From: Zygaena filipendulae | Taxonomy: Eukaryota > Arthropoda > Insecta > Lepidoptera > Zygaenidae | NCBI GenBank assembly: GCA_907165275.2 | Contig: OU015660.1 | Location: 7,318,501-7,382,500 of the forward strand | DNA: 64,000 nt | Direction of reading: 5' to 3' | Shown here: in pieces, positions 24,901 through 38,400 of the stretch | Numbering within the stretch: position 1 is the first letter of the stretch | How the letters are laid out: every line of letters begins with the position of its first letter | Made by a program: the position numbers and the translations under genes | The notes under the pieces: generated by a model | Told to the model about the DNA's origin: nothing | Database searches by the model: none | What the model saw: only the letters and a program-made list of their open reading frames with translations

Positions 24901-27900
24901 TGAAGCCGCAATCGTAGGCTCGTAGCTAGCGTAGCTTCGTAGCGCGTAGTGGTCGTAGACTCGTAGTTCGTGTAGACTCGTTGCAAATATTAGCTGTGCC
25001 CCCCGGTTTCATCCGCATGACTTTCGGAATTCCTTCATTCAAATTTGGCCCATAATGTGGCTCTTTTTGACGTCAATATAATTACAGTTATTATGACAGC
25101 ACCTATAAAATATACACCCTTCACAGCTAATAGCCAGCTAGTAGCCTAATTTACTTCTTCTAACATCAGCTAATTAGCAGTGAAAGTCCCGTCAAAATCG
25201 GTCTCATCGTTTCGGAGATTCAACCAAGTGAGTTTCGGAATTCCCAGAGAAACTCCAAATTTCATCTGTTCACGCGTGATGCCGGTGACCAAGGGAAATA
25301 GGGATTCATTTTTATATAATATAATTATTCATTATAGATATAGTTTTATCTTCAGCACTATAAACAGAAACTGAAACCAAATAAATCTCTGTAGACCAGA
25401 CTCCTCAACTAGATTTCAAACTATACACATCTACTCGTAGTAAATTATTATTAATGTTTCTACTACTGCTTATTACTTCCCTTGTGAATTAAAATTAGTC
25501 ATCATTTCTTATAAGATCATTATTTATTTAAAATACGAGCTAGCCGAAGGTTTTAAAATTCCAAAATCAATTTTCCAACAAAAGATTCTTTACTCGGCGA
25601 TAAAATAAGCATAAAATATTTTTTTTTCTCACAGATGGGTCACTTATCAGTGGTGATACCGCCTGATATCGCTGACGGCGATGGTTCCGCGGCGAGTGCT
25701 CCCGAAGGTGGTTCTATAGAGCTCCGATGTACAGCAATAGGAACCCCTGAGCCTATTATATCCTGGAAGCGAACTGGAGGGAAAAACATTGTCTTCAGAG
25801 ACGACAGTGGAAAAGAAATTAAAGGTAAATTTATAAACATATATAAATCTTTTAAAATTAAGAAACAAGAAGTCAATTATTTGAAAATTAAAAAAAATTG
25901 TAATTTATATTATTAACTACCGTTTGCCCGTGGCTTCGTCCGCGTAGAAGTCGAAAATGGTTCTAATAGGATTTTTAGTTGGTTTTTTACGTTAGATTGG
26001 ACCAAGGAATCACGTTGTCCCATACATACTTTGCCCCCCTTTCTCACCCCCATAGTGGTAAAGTTTCAGAAAATCCTTTCTTATCGGATGCTTACATCAT
26101 ACAAAGAACACACCCTCAAAGTTTCAGGTCTCCACCATCAGCTGTGCGTTGATCCGTCAGTTAGTCATTCAAGACAAAGTATTTTATATAGGTATAGATG
26201 AAAGAACAGAATAAGACATAATATTCAATGCCGAGTTTATAAATTGAAATGAAACGACGGTAACACAGAATGCAGCGTTTTCCAATTAATAAAACCAATA
26301 AAGTACACGTATCACTGATTTCCACGGGTGTTTTTATTACTTTAAAACAAAAGCTATTACAAATTACGGATACAAATCCGGATGTATTGCGTGAACTACT
26401 AATAAAAATGAATATATAATGAACAAACTAAAAATATCGACACGTGTGTAGTTAATACGTATAATTAACTCCCAATTTTGTTGGCGTCTCTACGAAATGT
26501 GAAAAGCAAGCACTCTCATCATTATAATATTTCGTAGCAGCTGTTTTACGTTAACAATAATAATCGACTTTCCCCTTAAAAGCATAATATGAAATGGAGG
26601 ACATAAAACGTCAATTTTCCTTTGAATTTTATTCGCATCGGCGAGATCCAACTAAGTGGTAAAAAAGAAACAAGACTTATTTCGCATTCAAAGCCCGCCC
26701 GTAGCGGGCGCAGGTGCTGGCGCAGTTAAAACATTGGATTTTTATGGGATTTATTAAGATATCACCCTTGGAAATTGGAAGGGAAAAAAATCTGACACAA
26801 ATGTACCGAGAAGAATTACTTTTATATAATTCTGTATCGAGTTCAGTGTCTGGAATATTTATAGCTTATACGCAATAGGTATGACTGATACACGTATACC
26901 TATAAGGGTTTTAATTAATATAGAATTAAGAAATTAATTATTCATGTGTCGCTTTGTTAATAAACAACTTTGTCTTCTCAATTATTTTGGAAAAGCCTGT
27001 TTTTATTTTTACAATAAAAAGTTTAATGACAAAAATGAATCGACACCCGAGGGGACTTGACCGAGGAATTCATTTCCGTAGAAAAAAACGTGTTTAAGAA
27101 CTCGATTACAACTTAAACAAAACATTGTTACAATTTGGGCCTTAATTCAGGAAATTAAATGAAGGGCTTAGTGGAAGTCGCCTCAACAAAGGCTTGTTAT
27201 CTCTTATAGTTATAACGATGTTCCTACCTTTTACGGTTCAGACAAAACAGTAGGTGAAAAGCATGAGTTTAAGCCAATTATGTGAATAGCCATTACAACA
27301 CGTACATATAGACCATTGTTTATTTTAATCGCGCGTAATCCACTAAACTAATTTAAACCATGAAATTAATGCATTAGGTATATAATGGCTGTTGGCCTGC
27401 GACATTTATAAATCCTTTTAAGCGTTCCGTTTTACCAATTCGGTCCGTTTTATTTAAGTCATTAAACGTAAACAAAAGAATAGCGGGATTCTGTAAACAG
27501 AAGCTGGTTGTAATAGTTAAGCGAGTTGTGTGGAGCCTTTGTAAGCATTAATTAGTTACATTATAGAAGCATCAACAAACAAGTATTGGATTTTCGTGAA
27601 TGTATTGGTATTTACTACTATAATAAATACCTTTTACTTTTTCCAAATTAGGTATATTTTGGAGTCTCTATACCTACGACATAATTTTATATGGAAATGG
27701 CTATTCAAATAACTTTTTTTTAATAGAATGATCATTATGCACCAAATAGTAGATTTTACAACAAGTGCACGGCGAGGACTGATAGTGATGTCGAGGATAA
27801 TAATGGTCTTGTGGACGAGTTATAAACTCTGCTTTTCACTTCGATTGCGAGGAAATAAAAAAGTAGTATAACATAACATTTCTTTAATTAAAATTCAAAG

Positions 27901-30900
27901 TAAAATTAGTACAGTTTTGAATACTGAAGGAAATGGTTTTTCTCGGCATATTAACCTCCTACTAACTTCTGTTACCCTAGTACTGTAACTTCTGTTAAGA
28001 ACAGAAAGTGCCGACTCTTAAAATGCAGTGGTGCATTTGTTTTGCGCTTGAATTTCGAACAATATTATTTTGACTGAAACTATCTCTAGAGTCTAGAGTC
28101 TAGGTGTATTTCTATATGTATGGCTACCACAAATTCTATCCATGAACTTCTTATTGTGTTTGGCTGTATATGGCTCATTTTCTTTGCCTTAGGTAGATAC
28201 ATAGATACATTAATGCCCTTGTGCACAAAATTCGATTTTGTGCAGCCTATATCCTGCACAAACAAGCACTTTCCGAGCATGGGAAGTGAAATAGTTATTT
28301 GTGCAACAAGAGAGCAAAGTCGTTTTTTGCTGCGAGTGCTGATTTTGAATCCTGAACAAGCGAAGGATTCAACGATTGAATCACGAGCTTAGCGAGTGAT
28401 TCTAAACTTGAATCCTGAGTGTGGCGATGGATTCAAAGGCACGAGATGCAAAAAATTTTGCTCTCGTGTAACACACATAACTTTTCACTTCAGCAGCGAG
28501 AACACTTTAGGAGATAATAGTTATTTAGAGGTTAAATATCAGTTTTATTTGCAGTAAATACTAATGTTCGTTTAAATACAACATTAAGTTAAAAATTCAA
28601 TAAATTACATTAAAAGACATAATTCTCTTTCTTTTTGCCAATTAAAAAATTTCCGAACGTGTTTGTCTTTGAGGTCGAATTCAAAATCGGAACTTCGAAA
28701 GGGCTGGTCTTTGTCTCTCTCTCTTTCTAATGGCGGGAAAGAGATAGAGTGGAAATGTTTCGAATTGTATGTTTAACCCAAGGCTGAATAAGATATTCGC
28801 GGCTTTCTAAAATAAAAATTAAAAAGTTACTTTGTCTCACTCAGTGAGCAAAATCGCATTTTGCTCACTGATTTCAGGCAGCAAAACCTACATGTTTGAG
28901 CTACTGAAGTGAAAAAATATTTAACACCGATTCCTTAGAGTTTAGATCAAGGTAAAATCTTTTAAAGAACATGAATCATCTAAATCTAGAGTCACGAGTA
29001 ACTTTACAATGATTTTAGAATAGAGTAGATTACTGTTAAAATAAAGCAATGACGTATGACGACCGTAGTCAAGCGAGCATTTGTGAAATTAATGGCACAT
29101 TCATCAATTCGCATCTGCTACGTGAAAGCTTGGGAGATACGCGTTATATTATGATTAGTTAATTACTTGTTACTCGTGACGGAAGGGTGGGCGGGTCGAG
29201 GGGTGAGCTCGGTCGGGGGAGGCAATAGGCGACTTAATTAACTTGCTTATTAAAAACATCGCAAACGGATTATTAAATTACCTTAACGGAGTTAGTGAAA
29301 CTTTGCCTTGGTAGACGACCTGATGCTACGAATATTAAAGTGTAATTAAGCTTTTAGACGTTGCTTTTCACTTTTCATGTATTGTATCATATTTGAGACT
29401 AAGTATTATTTAGGTATGTACATTGTACCTACATACTTGTCAAAGGAATGAACCATGTAGTTTTAGTGAATTGCTATAGTGTATATAGTTATTATTAGCA
29501 TTTATTTATTTATTTAAGCTTTATGCACATCATGGTACAAAAGGCGGACTTAACGCCACTGTGGAATTCTCTGCCAGTCAACCTTCAGATCGTACAGAGA
29601 GCATACTTGGCAGTGCGTTTACGATATGTATTTAGATAAATACACACATTCAGTACAAATAAAGCATCATACAGCATTTAGTACAAATCAACTTCCAAAG
29701 ACGAAAAGAATGTGAGGCGGTACAGCAAATCGAAAAATAAAACATAGTATACATGTTATAATGACAGATTATTCACAAAAAAATGAAAAAAGACATACCT
29801 ATAGCCCATCCAGAAAAAAACTCAACACCTCGGGAATAATATAGACTGCTTTTCAACCGCCTTCAAAAAACTAATTAATTAGGTATACTTATTACGTATG
29901 GTTGCATGGTAATAGAAAAGGTTAAACGAGGGTCGTATGGAAGTTTTCAACTAGCAATAATCGCACCTCGGATAAACCTCATCGGTTACGATATTGCCTC
30001 TGCGCAAAGTCCGAAGGAGAAAGGACCTCGGGTGGACAAGTGGCGCGTTAGGTGTTCCGGCGCGCCACTTTATTTACTTATTTTTTGCAGTTAGTAGGAG
30101 AGAGGGACTTAGTTCCTGCGGGGACTAAGTCCCTGAGCAGAGGGGCCCGCCTAAAAGCGGGCCAGCGCCGTCGGGGCCGCGGAGCATGCGAGAGCGAATC
30201 CCGCGGCCCTGACGTAAGGCGCCGAGGAGGAACACCCCAGGGTTTTTAGTGGGTAGATCGCCCTTGTCAGGGCGGAGTCCCACATAACCACCGCCCGCCT
30301 CATGGCGGTGGTATGCATAAAGAATTTTCCCTGGGTCAAAAAAAAAAAAAAAAAGGGTCGTATGGAAGGAAGGTATTCAGCAAATATCGAATTTTCGTCT
30401 TAAATGACTAAAAATGTTTTTGAACATAAAATTGTTTTTAAACGTATAAAACAACGATTAAAATTGGGCACGCAAGTTGCCGACTCGCCGACGGAGCGAT
30501 ACTCAATGTCCGTTCCTTCGTGTCGCCGTTGATGCACCGATAAATCAATTGTAAAAGTAATTTAATCGCGTAAATGTTAAACTAGTATTAAGATTATTAC
30601 TAAAATAAACTTTTTGTTATTATTATTATTACTGTTTTTTAGCTCGGCTCAAAGCCGGATTATTCTGGTATCTTCCGCCGCGAGACCCTCAGGGAAAGGA
30701 AGACCCAGTCTCAGTGTTAACGAACACTGAATCTCTCAAGACTTTTTATTATTATTATTTATTTATTGATCTTAAATTTAGGTTTTTTACAGTATAAATT
30801 TACAAAATAATAAATATTACAAAAAACCTAAACCTTATGTGCTACCGACAGCGGAGCAGAGCTCAAACTACCGGTTATTATTATTATTAAATTCACGTTT

Positions 30901-33900
30901 TTATTTAAAGTTTTCTCTGTGATCACACCCTGTGACATATTCCATTCCTGTGGGAAAAATGTAAGACCACATGAACGACGCGTCACGTAACGAACACATC
31001 AAACTAATATATAAAAATCTCGTGTCAAAGTGTTTGTTATCGAACTCCTCCGAAACGCCTTGACCGATTTTTATAAATTTTTTTGTATATGTTTGGTAGA
31101 TCTAAAAATTTCGGTCGTAGGCTATTTTTTATTCCCCTATAGGTTATAAAGGTAGCCCTCTCCGAAGTTATTTATTTTTATTTTTCTGGAGAAAACTTTA
31201 CGTTGGAGTTCCTGCGGGAATTTCAAAAATCACGCGGGTGAAACCGCGGAGCACAGCTAGTTTTATATATTTATCATTATTTCTTATAGTTTCGCAATTA
31301 TAAAACCTACGTTACGTAAGTTAGAGTCTTATTGCCAACTGAATAACATAATATTACTAAAAAGCTATCTAAATAGCTTTTCAGAAAACTCCTGAAAATA
31401 CCTATAATAACGATAAAATACTAACAAAGTTACTTTCGTATTATATAATGCTTATAGGTAGATTTGCAAGAAATACATTGGAGTTGTTTAGTAATAACAA
31501 TAAATAAGAGGATTAAATCATAATTTAAGGCCGCCAAAAAAATGGAGAAGGCTCAGTAAATTAATTCTGCCGCTCCATTATTCCGGCTTCTTACTCTATC
31601 AAAGCGATATAAAAATGTGTTTAGCGTTGGCAAAAGTGTTCGGCTAAAATTGAAATTGGAAAACAATTAGTCTGTGAACAGTAATAATCGTAAATGGCAG
31701 AACGGGAGCCGACATCTGGAGTAACAAGTTGCCAACGGTATGTCACAGCCCGACTTTATAACCCGTTAATAAAACACAATTTCATACAAAGCCTGCTTTG
31801 AGCTTTTGATAATATAATACACGTAAAGCTCGCGCAGTATTTTATGTTCGCGACCAAAACTCAGCATCGAAGGTTGCTTGCTCGCTGCTATACTCGTATA
31901 ACAGAGTTACGTATTATTTTCAATTTAATTTAATTTGACATCTGCTGTATAGCGCGTTGTTGTCTACACGTAGACGACTTTATTACAGGTATAAGTAATA
32001 ACAACCTTTTATATATTTTGTACATAATGCTTGGTCTCATAGCTTTATATGTATGTGTGTATATATAACGTATTAACTAAAAACTTATAAGCGACTTACC
32101 AATGTTAATAAACATTTTCTTCTTCTAAGTATTTAGGTACAATGAGCTTGTCAACCAAATTTTAGTTTTCAGTCCGTCTTGTAAATTAATAAAAAATATT
32201 GGACACGTATTTTTTTTTACGTAATGAAAAAATATTTCATTCATTCAATTGTTAAGGGTTTTATAATGAAAAAGTGTAACTAAAATTGCAATATAACACT
32301 TTTGTAATTGTAATAAATATCGCCATATTAAGGGATGGACCCTACGGAGAAAGGCGTCACAGGTGTTTATGATTGCATTTCGTGAGACAGTGATAAAGAC
32401 TCTTTTATTAACATTTTTACGAACTAATAATTCGTCTTTTGACCGTTTTGTGACATCGTCTAGTTTAGGGTTTATAAGTCATTAAATTAAATATATTATT
32501 TTAACGAATATTTGAGTAGCATAAAATTTGTAGTAAAAATATTTTTTCTATATAATACATTCTAAATCTTTTTTATATTGCATATTATTATTCAATACAA
32601 TTCATAAAATTGTAGGCCTATTCGTTATTCGGGTCGTCTTTATCCTTTTTCTGCCATTCGAAAGCAGTTTTGCACTTTGCTTCAGCATGTACTCGATCGA
32701 TCTCCATTTCCTCTGAGTAATGTTAAAAATTTACGACTGCGATATTATACATTTATTCATGCAATCACTGTAAAGTAGGTAATTTTTACTATACGACCAA
32801 ATTCTAAATAAATGCAAGATGTGGTATCTTTGTATATATATTTGGGTTTATAATGAACTAGGCGTTCCTTGTAATTTTACTAGATTTAATTTGGGAGTTC
32901 CCGTGGGAATTCCGAGTCAAAAGTACCTTACGTCTTTTTCTGTACCCGTACGCATTTCATAATGATTGGTTGACCAGATAAGGTGTGAAAGTGTAACAAA
33001 CAAACTCACATTTGTATTTATAATAGGATAGTTCCGATAGTTCATTTCGTAATAAGGCTTCTTTTGCTGTAGTTGTGGAGAGCTACGTGGGAACAACCCT
33101 AACTCTGAAGGGCTTGCAACGGTCCGATATGGGTACTTATTTATGCATAGCAGCCAACGGGATACCGCCTACTAAGAGTCGGCGGTATGAAGTTTCTGTG
33201 CTCTGTAAGTATTCTGTGTACCTTACCTATAGATATTTATATATTTCCGATTTTACTTTTTATGTTTTTATAGGATAGGTACGTGTAAAAAATAATTAAG
33301 GATGAACCTTTCTGTATGTTTATTTTTGGAATAGAATTAATTTTAGTCATATTAAGCATAAGGCCTCATAGAAGATTTCAGCAACTTGTAGTACATAAAT
33401 AAGTAAGCCTTGTTCATGAAATAAATGCTTTTGTATTTTGTATAATTATTTATTCATACACTTATTATTTATATTTTAAATCCTAATTCAAAAATACAAT
33501 ATATTTCCTCTAAATGGTTAAACATGCAATAGGACTGGTGCCTGGGGCATGAAAATTAAAATTTGATTGAGTAGGTCAGTTATGATAAAAAAAAAGTATA
33601 CAAGATTTTTTGCGTTTTCAAATTAATTGAAAACACTTAGATAAAGCGCATTAAAATTTGAGAGTGGGGGCTCATGACGTCATAACCCTATATAAACTGT
33701 TCTAAGTTGTGACGTCACGCGAAAATTCGACTCAATGTATCGCTGTTATTTTATTTTTAGTACGGGGACAAAGAAAAAAACCCAATCTCACATCTACGTG
33801 ACGGCCTAAAATCTAAAATTCAGTCGTCAAGCCTTAGGATTATTTTCTGCCTCAACCTATAGTCCAGCCCCTGGTTCGAGTCAGCAGTCCAGTGGTGCTG

Positions 33901-35428
33901 AGAGCAGCTGACACTCAGGTTACACTGCAGTGCTACGTGGAAGCCTCGCCAAAGTCACTCAACACTTGGCAACGCGGCAAGTCGCAAGCAGGTAACGATA
34001 TTAAATTTCTTACACTTTCACCACCGTTTATTGGAATAAAGGAGAGGATTTACTGTCTCAGTGCTACTCTAATAATAAAAGAAAACCATTGTGCGGGAAG
34101 GCCAGCCGTGTTACGTCACTTTGCGTTCCAGTATTGTTGGAAACCCGTTAACTGTCTTTATGTTGGATCATTACGTAAACAAATAAAATATACAGAGATT
34201 ATATCGCCAATCTAATGAACTGTACGTGTAGTAGATGAACGTTGTGCTATACTACTTACTTGGGACATCTTTTAGACTAATCGTAAATACCAATAATATC
34301 GGCTCCATGCGCACGCGGTCTCAGCACTGTACTTACACACCACACTCGTCTCTCGGTCGGTAACGTACTAACTCTGTGCGTCACACACATCTACATTTGA
34401 GCCCGTGCGAAGGAGACGACAAGTGCATGCTTATTTCTTACTCGCATATACTACATCCCTTCCTTATTATTTTATTAGTTAATTAATTAATTACTATACT
34501 TCGTTACTTCTATACCTTCATTTTTTCCACTCTTATTACTCCTCGGTAATTTCGAGTTCGTCAACACTTCCCTCGCTTCCTCAATACAATTTTCCACTCT
34601 TATTACTCCTCAGTAATTTCGAGTTCGTCAACGCTTCCCTCGCTTCCTCAATACAATTACATTTAATAACAATAGTTATCATTTTACCAACTCTTTGGCC
34701 TTCATTTTTCCACTCTTAGTAATTATCTTACTCTTAGTAAGTATCTTACTTCTTTGCCTTAATTTTTCCACTCTTAGTAATTATCTTACTCTTAATAAGT
34801 ATCTTACTTCTTTGCCTTCATTTTTCCCTGTTATCTATTAGTGATCAATAACTCAGAGGTCTCCTTCTCAGTTTCCGTAGGTACCTGGATTTATTAGACC
34901 CCTCAATCACCCTTCAATTTTTTTTTTCTTTTTTTTTTCATCATTCTGAATTTCCACATCTCTACTCATCTCTAATTTCGCCGTATATGAACTTTTTGAT
35001 GTAAACCTTCTCACCCGTTCCTAAATCTATCTTTGGTTTTAATTTTTTCTGTGCATCATGTTTCTTTTTTCCTTTTTTTTTTTTCTTTTTTTTTTTCTTT
35101 CTCTCTACATCTTTCTTTCTTTCATGTATTTTCTTCTTCTTCTTCTTTCTTTTATATCTTGGTCTCTATATAAATGCTCTAGAGGCTAGAATATTATATT
35201 ATCGGAAATGTATCTGTCTCTAAATTTTCGCTATGACTAAATATTTCAGAAGAGATTATTTCCACGTTCTTTTTTTTTCTATTTGGAACATCTTACGTTA
35301 TTTAATGATGTTTCTGTTTTGGCAGTCTACTTCTCCGTTCTGTTAAAGTCAGTCAAAGTCAGCCACTAACGTATAGATACAATGATTCAAGCGTGTGTCT
35401 TTATCACGGCAGAAGACTGCAAATTCTT

Positions 35429-35463
<35 letters not shown>

Positions 35464-38400
35464 TTTCCGTTATTCTTACAAGGAGTACTAAAACTAAAAA
35501 TCTGTTTCTTTTCGGCAAACTCTGGCATATCACTTAGTATAACTGCCTTCAACAACTTGAAATCTGCTTCCCCATTATACCTATGGATCATCTAGTAATT
35601 CTTCCAAATTGTGCCTTAAAAATTTTTGTAATAGTTCACTTGTGGTAGTCATATTCAGAATCTATTTTATGACATAATTTAGTAATCCCATAAAACTCTG
35701 TAGATCAGATACCGTACTCTGTAGATCAGATACCGTTTTAGTTGCTGTAGATATTTTTCTTGTATCCTGAAAAGTAGGTAACTATGTAGTATACATAAAG
35801 TTATGCTTGTCTTGTTTAGTGAGTTTTTTTTTTTTTTATATCATTTTGTGCTTTCATAAACACATAGAATATTACCTTCTCTGTCTCCTTGACATCATCC
35901 CAGGTGTTTTCGGTAACAAGTTATGTTCATATAGAGAATCAATTAACATATTTGTAACATGTTTATTTGCGTTCCTCGACCCAAACGAGTCACTGTTTAG
36001 TCAATTCCTCCCTCACTCCCTCACCCGAGACTTAGTCTTCATTTTCCATATAGAATAGGATAGAATGTACTTTATTGTATACCAGAATAATGCTACAGTG
36101 TGTTAACAAAACAAAACTTATAAATAAACCAATTGTTTAGTGTATAAATATGTATATATTTTTTTTTTTTTTTTTAATACTTTCGCCTTTCATCATCGTT
36201 CTTCCTATTCAACGTCTGGGCTTTACATTTTAATTTAAACGTCAAACTTTCAAGTACCTATCCACTGAGCAAATAATCACTACGTTTTAAGGAAAGGGCA
36301 CTTCCATACTAATCGCTGATCCGATCTATGAAAGCATTTTGTGCCAACCATACCAATGCAATGTATGACGCGGCCATAGAAATTTGGTTAAGTATTCCAA
36401 TGTTGGTAAAAAGTTCGCGCATAAATCCATAGTAACTTTTGGTTCAAGGGAGTGTCGCTGGCCTGTACCTATCTTTTCACGGTTTTTCAATTTTCTATCT
36501 TTTCACGGTTTTTCAATTTTCTATCTTTTCACGGTTTTTCAATTTTTTCACTATTTGACAAATCAATCAAACTTTCACATTTGGAACCCGCTTTGCCATT
36601 GTCCAATTTTAACATAATATTGTCTTTCGCTTTCCTTAATTTTTTCAAACACCTTATGTCCTTACTTTTTTTTTTTTCTTTTTACTAAACTTTTAATTGT
36701 CGGCTAATAAGTCCTACTGCAATTCCTTCAGCTATAATATCATGTAGGGTCATATCCCTGACTTGATAATAAACTTATAGAGATGTATAAATCCATCTGG
36801 AGTACATTTTCCATTCTGTCATATTCTGCATCATTCCATTTTATCATCTTCCGCATCATCAAATCGGCATTTTGCAGTTTCTTCCCGCAGTTTTTTTTTT
36901 TTAATTCATCTGTTTTTCAGCAGTTTATCAACCAGATCATCCAGATTAACGCGACCTTGCGGTATATATTAAATTTCCTGAAATTCAATCCCTCTTCGGT
37001 GTTACAACTGGCCGCTTTAAATTTCATTATTTACTTCTGTAACTTCCAGGTAATATATAGACTTAACTTCCCTTTTCAGTGTATTGATATTAAATCTGCG
37101 TCACCTTTCCAGTCAAATTATTCAAGTAAAGTCATTGCCATGAGTTATCTTTCTGTTAACCAAGACAACTCTGATTGTGGCAGGACACGGAACGGACGCC
37201 ATCCGCTTAGTTATACTTCATTATATCAAATCATTTAAGTACTGACCAGGCATCCTGACCAGGCATCGTCTGCTTAGCCCCACTAGCCTCATTTACATCA
37301 ATTTCAAGGTACTGAGCAAGCATCATCTGCTCAGCCCCCCCACTGGTCCTCGTCATGTCATCGTCATATTCATCTTTATCAAGCTACTGAGCAGGCATCA
37401 TCTGCTCAGCCCACTTTGGTTCGCGTTATAATACCATAATATGCAGGTATATTATTAATTTATTTATATATTTGATTTAATATTATTAATACGCTCTAAT
37501 TTACTAGATTTACATATAAATCTATGAACTTCAAACGAACATTCACTGTAGATATATATTTACAAATTTACATGTGCATCTCGGATACGGCTACAACGAT
37601 CCGGGTAGAATCTTGTACGACAAGGCATTATTAATATTATTAATACGCTTTAATTTACTAGATTTATATATTATAAATCTATGAACTTCAAACGACCATT
37701 AGATTCTTGTATATGTATAATAATCCCGGATACGGCTTCAAAGATCCGGATAGCATATTGTACAAGACAATTTTTTTTTTTAAACGTGATTAGGTATAGG
37801 TACGCCAAAGCTCAGAGTAATAATATATACTACGGCCAAAGCCTTCCTTTTATAACGACATGATCCATGAAAGACGTGCTCCTGGCGCCAAAACACAATA
37901 TTCCGCCACTAAGAAATCACTGCACTTCCATTTATCTATTCATTTCTGAAAGTACACAGTCCAGACTAGGTGTAGGTAGGTACTTATAGTACACACAAAT
38001 ATAGATTAGATTTAATGACCGATTTTAAGCATTACCATTCACTAACTTTACTAGAAGAAATCACGCCCATCATCATTCGCCCATATAATAAGAGTATAAT
38101 TACTCTTTACGTATTATATCTAATAATAATAACAATGACACTAACACGCACCGCCATCCCGGTTCCAAACGTCGGCATCGGTACCACTTTCAACAGACCC
38201 GATACGATACCTAGTTTTATATGGTATATATATATATCGTGCTGCTGTTGCACACATACAAATCTACTTTGTTAAAGAAGTAAAAGTGATATCGCTATTC
38301 GTCAATATACATAGGTATATAAGAATCTCATCATATAAAAGGTTGTATATAAGTATTAAGGAAACATCATTTGGTTTGTTATTGTTGGGTAAGTACCTAG

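Larger units (their letters stand above)
11613..25634 (+). other. Intron 3 (14.0 kb)
   Basis: The largest intron. It holds CpG-richer patches (12360-12480, 14190-14450, 20875-20955, 21470-21560), several Helitron-like copies, a five-unit tRNA-like array, a 244-bp tandem duplication with a MITE, a perfect 55-bp inverted repeat and a degenerate CGTAG-rich tract (24900-24985). I found no exon with convincing splice sites and matching phase. Confidence 0.6.
25825..33072 (+). other. Intron 4 (7.2 kb)
   Basis: It contains dispersed repeats (25917-26200; 28300-28500 with GAATCCTGA / GGATTCAA motifs; LINE-like 3' ends near 29497-29655 and 30610-30900), the poly(A)-tailed retroinsertion at 29944-30354 and two Helitron-like copies. 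No extra exon was found. Confidence 0.6.

Noticed and set aside
25635..25916. Exon 4 read as a complete 93-residue gene starting at its ATG
   Set aside because: The ATG is Met138 inside the spliced protein. A strong acceptor precedes it, a donor follows at 25825, and the codons after the donor are intron sequence.
33892..34215. 107-residue open frame
   Set aside because: Only the first third is real (exon 6 to 33991). The remainder reads through the donor into intron.
36783..37238. 151-residue open frame inside the LTR element
   Set aside because: It is in T-rich DNA opposite to the element's orientation, with Phe/Ile/Ser-dominated composition and no gag or pol motif.
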